This document shows positions 22,726 through 28,548 of a DNA stretch of 28,548 nucleotides, in pieces. The DNA is from CAIMZW01 sp037133095 (GTDB lineage Bacteria > Actinomycetota > Actinomycetes > Nanopelagicales > Nanopelagicaceae). The DNA is taken from positions 1-28,548 of the forward strand of contig JBAXOT010000022.1 of NCBI GenBank assembly GCA_037133095.1, read 5' to 3'. Position 1 is the stretch's first letter; each line of letters starts with the position of its first letter. The position numbers and the translations under genes were made by a program. The notes under the pieces are model-generated. The model saw nothing but the letters and a program-made list of their open reading frames with translations, did no database searches and was not told where the DNA came from.

Positions 22726-24012
22726 TCCTCAAAGGTTAAGAAGGTTGTTGGTGCGTCGGCAATCGGCGCGATCTCGATATTGGAAGCGCTGCATCTACAG
22801 CAGGCTTATGCCACCCCCGTTAGTTTTACTGGATCCTCAGTCGCAAACCCTCACGGTGGCAGTGTTCAGGTTTCCATAACCGTTGACGGTGCCAGTGGCA
22901 CTTATCGGATTGTCAGCGTTTCGACCCCGGTTCAACCAACTGGTTCAAATGCCTCTTATGCCTCATTTGCCATTCCCACTTTGACCAGCGAAGCGCTCGC
23001 GGCCCAAAGCGCAGCAATAAATGGCGTTTCGGGTGCATCTCAAATTTCAGCAGCTTGGAAGTCTTCGCTCTCCTCTGCAATTGCAGCTGCGGCGGCCGGC
23101 GGATCTGCAGTCGGAACTTCGTCAGCGCCTCCACCTCCACCGCCGGCACCAACCCCAACGTCGAGCGCAACTGCGCCAGCACCGACGCCTGGTGCGCCAA
23201 CTCCCGTCTCGACAGATACCTCTGCGCCTTCAGGGGGCGGAACTCCGGCACTTCCATCAGGTCCCCAGTACACCCCGCCGGTGGTTGTGCCTTCTGGAAT
23301 TCCAAGTTCGGTGGGAAATCCGCCGAACTTCAGCCCACTCATATTGCCGCCGTTTTCGGCAAGCCCGACAGTCACAGTTCCGGTGCCAGTTCCCGCAAGC
23401 GGACCTAATTTGAATGGCTATCTCGCTCAACTCTCGGCTGCAATCGCGCAATTGCCAACACGCTTTGGCGAGAACAGCAATGCCGGTCCCGCTGTTACTG
23501 CAGCAAAGAACGCGCTCGCCGCTCTACAGGCTCAGATTCAAAAAGATGCGAGTCAACCGCAGTCAACTCCTTCCTCTCCCGCCACCCCATCCACTCCAAG
23601 TTCATCCGGTGGGGAGGCCACATATATCGCGAATATGAATGCCTCGGTTGCCTTCGTAATAAGTCAAGCTAATCAGGCTATTTCAGACTATTACTCCAAG
23701 GTCGAAGCCGCTGCAATTAAGTTGTATGCCGATGCGCAGGCTTCGGCCGCGGCCATAGTTGCCTCACCTGCCCCCACAGTTACGGTGACTGCGACTGCGA
23801 CAGCGACGCCAATCCCAACTCCAACCCCAACCGCATCAAAGAGCTCGACATCCGAGGCGACTAGTGCCTCATTCGCGATTGTGATCAAACCTGGAAACGT
23901 TATCAAAAAGGGTTACACCTGCATTAAAACCGTAAATGGCAAGGTCACGAAAAAGGTGTTGCAGGGAATCATCACAAAGTGCCCAAGTGGTTTCAACCTA
24001 TTGAAGAAATAG
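22723..24012 (+). CDS. secreted FMN-binding-like protein with long Pro/Ala/Ser-rich region
   Basis: A 429-residue protein starting at GTG 22723, six bases after GGAG; a TTG at 22711 is in frame but overlaps the ribosome site. The signal peptide ends near QQAYA (residue 30). Residues 31-116 look like an FMN-binding domain, with GGSVQVSITVDGASGTYRI and the flavinylation-type motif GVSGASQIS, where S106 replaces the usual Thr. Next come a Pro/Ala/Ser/Thr-rich linker, an Ala-rich helical section (NGYLAQLSAAIAQLP, NMNASVAFVISQANQAISDY) and a second low-complexity stretch. The ending, KKGYTCIKTVNGKVTKKV followed by KCPSGF, has two Cys and is strongly basic. It is probably an extracellular partner of the upstream redox pair. 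Confidence 0.78.
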   Translation: MSSKVKKVVGASAIGAISILEALHLQQAYATPVSFTGSSVANPHGGSVQVSITVDGASGTYRIVSVSTPVQPTGSNASYASFAIPTLTSEALAAQSAAINGVSGASQISAAWKSSLSSAIAAAAAGGSAVGTSSAPPPPPPAPTPTSSATAPAPTPGAPTPVSTDTSAPSGGGTPALPSGPQYTPPVVVPSGIPSSVGNPPNFSPLILPPFSASPTVTVPVPVPASGPNLNGYLAQLSAAIAQLPTRFGENSNAGPAVTAAKNALAALQAQIQKDASQPQSTPSSPATPSTPSSSGGEATYIANMNASVAFVISQANQAISDYYSKVEAAAIKLYADAQASAAAIVASPAPTVTVTATATATPIPTPTPTASKSSTSEATSASFAIVIKPGNVIKKGYTCIKTVNGKVTKKVLQGIITKCPSGFNLLKK

Positions 24013-24020
24013 GAAACTAA

Positions 24021-24047
24021 AAGATGCTACGACTTTCGCAGCATCTT
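24021..24047 (-). terminator. terminator of the rarA gene
   Basis: AAGATGCT (24021-24028) and AGCATCTT (24040-24047) form an 8-bp stem around an 11-nt loop. On the minus strand the hairpin continues into TTTTAGTTT. It overlaps the last codons and stop of rarA. In the plus direction only CCTTAT follows, so it is a poorer terminator for the gene ending at 24012. Confidence 0.65.
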
Positions 24048-25340
24048 CCTTATCTGCTCGAGCGCGGTCTTCACCCGAGACTCATAGCCATGGGATGTTG
24101 GGTGGTAGTACTCGACACCTAAAAGATCATCAGGTAGATATTGCTGTTGCGCAACACCAGCGGCTAGATCGTGTGGGTATATGTACGAGTTTCTTTCTCG
24201 TGCAGAGCTAACTTGATCATCTCGAAGGGCACCTGAATTTCCATCACGTAGATGCGGTGGAATGGGTCCGCCTTTTCCAGCTCGCACATCGGCAAGTGCC
24301 GAATCAATCGCAAGATAAGCGGCATTAGATTTTGGCGCACAGGCCAAGTACGTAACTGCTTCGGCGAGAATGATTCGGGCCTCAGGCATGCCGACAAGTG
24401 CGACCGCTTGCGCTGCGGCCACTGAAATACCAAGAGCATTTGGATCGGCCATCCCGATATCTTCACTCGCGCTGATCATTACTCGTCGGGCGATAAAACG
24501 TGGATCCTCGCCAGACTCCAACATGCGCGCCAAATAATGCAAAGCCGCATCCACATCCGAACCCCGAATGCTTTTTATAAAGGCACTCGCGACGTCGTAG
24601 TGGTTATCTCCGCCTCGATCGTACGTTTGAATGACTCGATCGACAGCAACACTTAATACCTCGGAAGTGATTTCGCCGTTCGCTGCACCTGCAGCTGCTT
24701 CAAGATACGTCAGAGCCCGGCGCGCGTCTCCTGCCGCCAGTCGAACCAGAGAATCCTTTGCCTCGATTGTCATTTTAACTTCATCGTTTAATCCACGTGG
24801 ATCCACTAGGGCACGATCGATCAGAATCGCAATGTCATTGTCGGGAATTGCTCGCAGAGTCAAAACGATGGAACGCGATAGCAAAGGAGAGATGATGGAG
24901 AAGGAGGGATTCTCGGTGGTGGCTGCAACTAAGGTCACCCAACGGTTTTCAACCCCGGGCAATAAAGCATCTTGTTGCGCCTTAGAAAAACGATGAACCT
25001 CGTCGATAAAGAGAACGGTTTCCTTCTTCTCTTCAACCAACCTTCTTTCCGCCTCGACCAAAACTTCACGAACTTGCGCGACTCCCGAACTGACGGCAGA
25101 AAGTTCGGTAAAGAATCGTGAATCAGAATTCGCGATCATTTTGGCAAGAGTCGTTTTTCCACTTCCAGGTGGCCCATACAAAAGAACACTCGTAATGTGT
25201 TTCTCGTTCCCATCAATCAGGCGAGCCAGCGGCGAACCGACTTTGAGAAGATGTTGCTGGCCGAGCAGCTCCTGAAGATTCGCAGGGCGAAGTCGCACGG
25301 CCAAAGGCGCCGTCGATTCTCTATCGCCAGACAATTCCAT
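24027..25340 (-). CDS. rarA: replication-associated recombination protein A (RarA/MgsA AAA+ ATPase)
   Basis: A 437-residue clamp-loader-like AAA+ ATPase of normal RarA length. The start region reads PLAVRLRPANLQELLGQQHLL. Walker A is GPPGSGKT (56-63), Walker B is VLFIDEVHRF (109-118), sensor 1 lies in LVAATTENPSFS, and the arginine-finger region reads LLSRSIV. The C-terminal part has the family's DVDAALHYLARMLESGEDP, RRVMISASEDIGMADP and a terminal YYHPTSHGYE. RarA acts at stalled forks and in recombination in the cytoplasm. ATG 25340 has GGGATGTGA upstream. The nucleotidyltransferase-fold gene lies 55 bp upstream on the same strand, so co-transcription is possible but not required. Confidence 0.96.
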   Translation of the reverse strand: MELSGDRESTAPLAVRLRPANLQELLGQQHLLKVGSPLARLIDGNEKHITSVLLYGPPGSGKTTLAKMIANSDSRFFTELSAVSSGVAQVREVLVEAERRLVEEKKETVLFIDEVHRFSKAQQDALLPGVENRWVTLVAATTENPSFSIISPLLSRSIVLTLRAIPDNDIAILIDRALVDPRGLNDEVKMTIEAKDSLVRLAAGDARRALTYLEAAAGAANGEITSEVLSVAVDRVIQTYDRGGDNHYDVASAFIKSIRGSDVDAALHYLARMLESGEDPRFIARRVMISASEDIGMADPNALGISVAAAQAVALVGMPEARIILAEAVTYLACAPKSNAAYLAIDSALADVRAGKGGPIPPHLRDGNSGALRDDQVSSARERNSYIYPHDLAAGVAQQQYLPDDLLGVEYYHPTSHGYESRVKTALEQIRKMLRKS

Positions 25341-25395
25341 TCACATCCCAACGTCGTTACTTAGAACTTTACTGCCTTGCTCTGAACTTCGATGG

Positions 25396-26181
25396 CTATG
25401 CCCAACCAAGCCTTGCCTTAAGAACATCCGCCCAGGACAACTGCGCCTCGGTAAACATCTCTAGATTCATGACAAATTCGAGAAGCGCTTTCGCGCTTTG
25501 CTCGACTGGTAATTCCACTATTTCATTCAGAACCTGTGCCTCATTTGGATACTGAATTTCAACTCTCCGAAAGCGGTCCAAGTTATCTTCAAGCCCAGCC
25601 GTGTTATCTTGAGGAGGATGTGCAGTACGGAGCAAACCGAGGGCATGGTTCAAGGCTCGGGTGCGAATTCCCAGCCCAGCAATCAGAAGTTCTCCTCGTC
25701 GGGCCCGGCCAATGGCTATAAGTATCGTGGCGAGAAAAAGCGACCATTCTTCTTCAACGGTGAAGAACTTTGGGTTGGTCCGTTTTTGGATTTTTTGAAC
25801 GCGCTCTGCAATATTGGTTTTATCGACTGGGACCGCCCAGGAGTTGACGGACGCGAGTTCAAGTTCTGGATCTTCGAAAACGGCGAACTCAAGAACTCGG
25901 CCATTTTTATATACAACTTTCAGGCCGTGGTCGGTTTCTCGTGGAGCAAAGGCAATCTCTTCAAAATTGGGCAGCCAGGAGAGATGTTTTCGGAATTTCT
26001 CCCCAAGCCCAATCTTGACGATGAGAAAAAAGTCATGATCGGACCACTCGTCTGCTCTAAAGGTTTCGGCCGTTGATCCAACGAGCACAAGTCCAAGAAC
26101 ATCCTCATTCTTTTGAGCTCTGTTGATAAGAGCGTCGGTAAAAGCTAAAAAGCTAGCAACGGTTATTTGAGCTTGATCCAT
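25396..26181 (-). CDS. nucleotidyltransferase-fold protein (aminoglycoside-adenylyltransferase-like)
   Basis: A 261-residue soluble protein. The Pol-beta nucleotidyltransferase signature is complete: LVGSTAETF (GS at 35-36) followed by EWSDHDFFLIV (D48 and D50 as metal ligands). A third acidic position may lie in GRVLEFAVFED. The C-terminal half is helical, with EEEWSLFLATILIAIGRARRGE and a KALLEFVMNL segment, as in AadE/streptomycin-type adenylyltransferases. The substrate is unknown; similarity to resistance enzymes is at fold level and does not establish drug modification. It lies between rarA and a secreted protein gene on the same strand, with short gaps on both sides. Confidence 0.75.
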   Translation of the reverse strand: MDQAQITVASFLAFTDALINRAQKNEDVLGLVLVGSTAETFRADEWSDHDFFLIVKIGLGEKFRKHLSWLPNFEEIAFAPRETDHGLKVVYKNGRVLEFAVFEDPELELASVNSWAVPVDKTNIAERVQKIQKRTNPKFFTVEEEWSLFLATILIAIGRARRGELLIAGLGIRTRALNHALGLLRTAHPPQDNTAGLEDNLDRFRRVEIQYPNEAQVLNEIVELPVEQSAKALLEFVMNLEMFTEAQLSWADVLKARLGWA

Positions 26182-26227
26182 GTCGAAATACTAAGGCGAT
26201 TTGATTTTTTGTTGCTATTTCTGCCGC

Positions 26228-27826
26228 TTATCGAGTGTAAATTCGTTTCGCCGAAGTAAATGCAAGGAATTCTTTTGGAGAGGTCATGGTGGAATTGATC
26301 TCAACGCTCAGCGACTTATCGGAATTCACCTGCAGCGCAACAACTCCCAATCTGTGACCGTTGGCAGCGATGGTGTATCCGATTGCCATGGGTGCTCTTG
26401 AACCTGGTAGGCGAGCGGGTGAACCTGGAGGGTCCAAGAAAGAAAGTTGAGAAAGTGCATAGACGACCATCCCGGACGATGCGGTGAGTTTATCTGGAGC
26501 GGGTGTCGATGGGTCGACGATAAGCAGTGATTGCTTTGGATCACCACCCGGATCGCTCCACCATCCTGCAGAAAAAATCCAAGCGCTTTGATCTACCTGT
26601 TCGGGTGCAATAGATAGATGACTCCAGGCTCCATCTTTCTTTCCTTCTGATGGACCTCCGTTAAGAATTTTTGTAGCGGTGCTAAAAATGCTATTTGGCA
26701 ATCCGCTATATCCATTTGTTCCCGCAAGAAACCAATTCCCCGAGGCAGAGCCGGCAACGTCATAGTCAATTTTGCCTGATCGTGGCGCGCTTGTTCGTTG
26801 CATTTGGTTTTCCATGGCAGTACGGATACTGGGTATAAAAAACGGAAGGAAATCTGCCGTATAGGGTTTCCATGTTTCTGCACTTAGGTAGCTTTGAACA
26901 TTTTGGAATCCGGATAGCCAAGTTGCGCCGCTAAAAACATTGAAATCCAACATGTTATCGCGCTGACGTCCGAATTCTTGGCCCGCCTTTATTTTGATTC
27001 CCAGAGAGAGATACCCCTTTGCTTCAACTTCATTTGCAAAAGAAGCAAGAACTCCCGTGACTCTATTGACGACCATGTAAACGCTGTACACATTGCATCC
27101 GTGGTTGATAACCACGCGATGTGAGTCTGGTGATCCCAAACTGCCGATTTCGATGATGGTGCCATCGGCGGGGGCGGTGATGGGAACGTATTCTGCTTGC
27201 GTTCGGTCTGCATCTGGAAGATAAAGAGTCTTAACCCCAAGATATGCATGATCTATTGGTGTTACATGCCCGCCGACCGTAAGTCCGTATGGAATAGACG
27301 GTGCTAATTCATCAAGTGGCAATACAGGCCGAGTAAATTGTATCGAGGACGGAGCGCAGGTTGGCTCGGCTGCGCCATGCCCGAACATCTGATTAAGTGT
27401 TGGGTACCAAGAAGGACGAGATGTGTAACCTTGGTCAGGCGTAGGGGGGACGTCATTGGCGAGCGTGTAAGAGACTATTCCTGCCTTACATGTGGCAGTT
27501 ATTTGGCCATTCCAAGCGATGAGTCCATTTTTATTGCAACTGGTGCCGTATGGGCCAAGAAGATATCCAGATTGATAGTCGCCTTGACTTCCATTTTGAT
27601 TTTCGCCAACTTTATGTGCGGCCGACCAAACTAATTTCTTAGCAACTTTGAGGCACTGATATTCAAAACCCTTCGAATCTTTTTGATGGATTCCCTCCTT
27701 GTTGCACATTGCGCCTTTTTTGGGGGAAGGAGAATTTGCCGCGAAAGAAAAATTATTTGTATTTGCAAAGATGAAAGCGAAGACAAGCAAAATAGTTGTG
27801 CTTTTAGTTAACCATTGTCTCGACAT
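26228..27826 (-). CDS. secreted protein with degenerate LytM/M23-like domain and Cys modules
   Basis: A 532-residue protein with a signal peptide (TKSTTILLVFAFIFANTNNFSFAA). Two short Cys modules follow: GAMCNKEG...EYQCLKVAKKLVW (about 38-68) and GTSCNKNGLIAWNGQITATCKAG (about 94-116). The middle of the protein, with VPITAPADGTIIEIGSL, HRVVINHGCNVYSVYMVV and IKIKAGQEFGRQ, resembles the duplicated-hybrid-motif fold of M23 peptidases. The metal-binding HxxxD and HxH signatures are not recognisable, so peptidase activity is doubtful. The C-terminal part (370-532) is beta-rich with no domain I recognise. The gene starts 41 bp after the yqhA-like stop, so the two may share a transcript. Probable envelope or surface role. 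Confidence 0.72.
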   Translation of the reverse strand: MSRQWLTKSTTILLVFAFIFANTNNFSFAANSPSPKKGAMCNKEGIHQKDSKGFEYQCLKVAKKLVWSAAHKVGENQNGSQGDYQSGYLLGPYGTSCNKNGLIAWNGQITATCKAGIVSYTLANDVPPTPDQGYTSRPSWYPTLNQMFGHGAAEPTCAPSSIQFTRPVLPLDELAPSIPYGLTVGGHVTPIDHAYLGVKTLYLPDADRTQAEYVPITAPADGTIIEIGSLGSPDSHRVVINHGCNVYSVYMVVNRVTGVLASFANEVEAKGYLSLGIKIKAGQEFGRQRDNMLDFNVFSGATWLSGFQNVQSYLSAETWKPYTADFLPFFIPSIRTAMENQMQRTSAPRSGKIDYDVAGSASGNWFLAGTNGYSGLPNSIFSTATKILNGGPSEGKKDGAWSHLSIAPEQVDQSAWIFSAGWWSDPGGDPKQSLLIVDPSTPAPDKLTASSGMVVYALSQLSFLDPPGSPARLPGSRAPMAIGYTIAANGHRLGVVALQVNSDKSLSVEINSTMTSPKEFLAFTSAKRIYTR

Positions 27827-27867
27827 TCCGTCATATTAAACTAATCTCTGATAAAAGTGGTTTGAAA

Positions 27868-28386
27868 TTAACGCTCAGATTTGTGTTCGTCCGCCAACTT
27901 ATCCATCAAAGCAAACAACACTCCCGAGATAATGAAGGTAACGTGTATGCCAATTCGCCAGCCCTCGCGCGTAGCGTCGAAGGGACCCTCCTGCATAAAA
28001 TCTTTCAATAATTCGATTACAGAAATCGCAACAAGTGAGCCGATGAGCTTTATTTTCAAACCGCTGTAATCAACTTGACCCATCCAATGGGGACGGTCGA
28101 CTGCACCTGTGGCGATATTGATCTTCGACACGAAGTTTTCATAACCGGCGAACAAGACAATGATTATCAGATTTCCAAGGAGCACGGTATCTAAAAGATC
28201 TAGGACCTGAAGCGTAATTTCATTCGATGTGGAAGAAGTTATGTGTGAAATCATGATCCAAAAAGAATGGAAGAATCGATAAAGCATGGGAAGTAACGCA
28301 GCCAATAGGCCCAAATAAAGCGGAGCCAAAAGCCATCGACCTGCAAAAATGACTCTCTCAAGAAGATCTTCAATTTTTTGCATCAT
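27868..28386 (-). CDS. YqhA/UPF0114 family membrane protein
   Basis: A 172-residue integral membrane protein with about four hydrophobic segments. The opening IEDLLERVIFAGRWLLAPLYLGL and the later LLGNLIIIVLFAGYENFVSKI and DYSGLKIKLIGSLVAISVIELLKDFM are family signatures. The length matches YqhA of other bacteria. Its function is not established. The chosen start is ATG 28386; ATG 28383 directly follows and is equally possible, and no strong ribosome site precedes either. Downstream on the same strand is the secreted M23-like gene. Confidence 0.9.
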   Translation of the reverse strand: MMQKIEDLLERVIFAGRWLLAPLYLGLLAALLPMLYRFFHSFWIMISHITSSTSNEITLQVLDLLDTVLLGNLIIIVLFAGYENFVSKINIATGAVDRPHWMGQVDYSGLKIKLIGSLVAISVIELLKDFMQEGPFDATREGWRIGIHVTFIISGVLFALMDKLADEHKSER

Positions 28387-28548
28387 CTCTCATTTCGTTC
28401 TTAAAACGGTACCCCTAGGCTACCTAGGCGGTCGCATCCCTCGTACCGAAAATACCCTGATAATCCGGGGAGGCACTTATATTGGTGCGTTGTGAGGGAC
28501 TTGGCCCCTGTAACCCGGGTAATTCCCCGATTTTTATGTGATCGGGTC
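28387..28548. other. unassigned right edge with palindromes and possible gene start
   Basis: This 162-bp end region holds the yqhA upstream sequence. It contains a CCTAGG direct repeat (28411-28425 area), a GGGGAGG (28467-28473) and several GTG/TTG codons. GTG 28492 opens a frame that remains open to the window end, while TTG 28482, better spaced from GGGGAGG, ends at a TGA near 28539. CCCGAT and ATCGGG (28526-28531, 28541-28546) form a 6-bp hairpin. No gene can be assigned. Confidence 0.3.

Noticed and set aside
28526..28546. CCCGAT/ATCGGG hairpin as a terminator
   Set aside because: The stem is only six pairs, the T-run lies in the loop rather than after the stem, and the window ends before the context can be judged.

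Overview
The window looks like a chromosomal segment of a free-living actinobacterium. Base composition is roughly balanced, GTG and TTG starts occur, and several secreted proteins carry short Cys-containing modules (GxxC...KKLVW; C-terminal KGYTC...KCPSGF) that I associate, from memory and not from a search, with freshwater planktonic Actinobacteria. No tRNA, rRNA, CRISPR array, insertion sequence or phage gene was seen. No gene-free stretch exceeds 300 bases; the longest are about 180 bp (842-1021) and 200 bp (18178-18377).

1-2200: the end of an OsmC-type peroxiredoxin, a convergent PhnB-type VOC protein, an unrecognised 139-aa protein, and a secreted Ala-rich protein with a VKP-repeat tail.

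2279-17370: a large sugar-oxidation region and the centre of the window. A minus-strand operon runs from 8909 down to 2279: U32-like TIM-barrel protein, IlvD/Edd sugar-acid dehydratase, sugar-binding protein, two CUT1 permeases, aldose 1-epimerase. Divergent from it is a plus-strand operon of IclR regulator, zinc-dependent sugar or polyol dehydrogenase and SMP-30-type lactonase. Between the two operons lie overlapping perfect palindromes just downstream of a minus-strand promoter, the likely IclR operator. Converging on the plus operon is a 2-oxoglutarate-semialdehyde-type dehydrogenase. After a divergent UbiA prenyltransferase comes a plus-strand set of ACT-domain malic enzyme, DHDPS-family dehydratase/aldolase and a secreted CE1-type esterase. 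Read together these give a non-phosphorylating, Weimberg-like route: sugar uptake, mutarotation, oxidation to lactone, hydrolysis to aldonate, two dehydrations to 2-oxoglutarate semialdehyde, oxidation to 2-oxoglutarate, and a malic enzyme taking the product to pyruvate. An L-arabinose- or D-xylose-like pentose is the best guess for substrate; it is inferred from enzyme classes.

17380-20438: a sulfotransferase-like P-loop protein and a secreted EXORDIUM/phosphate-induced-protein-like protein with four IPT/TIG domains.

20467-24012: a trans-membrane redox module. It has a ferric-reductase-like heme/FAD/NAD(P)H protein, an FMN-binding secreted protein, and a second, separately promoted FMN-binding-like secreted protein. 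The two promoters share a near-identical promoter/leader cassette, and in the first copy the cassette drives a 20-codon leader ORF that overlaps the reductase start.

24027-28548: RarA ATPase, a nucleotidyltransferase-fold protein, a secreted degenerate LytM/M23-like protein, a YqhA (UPF0114) membrane protein, and an unassigned right edge.
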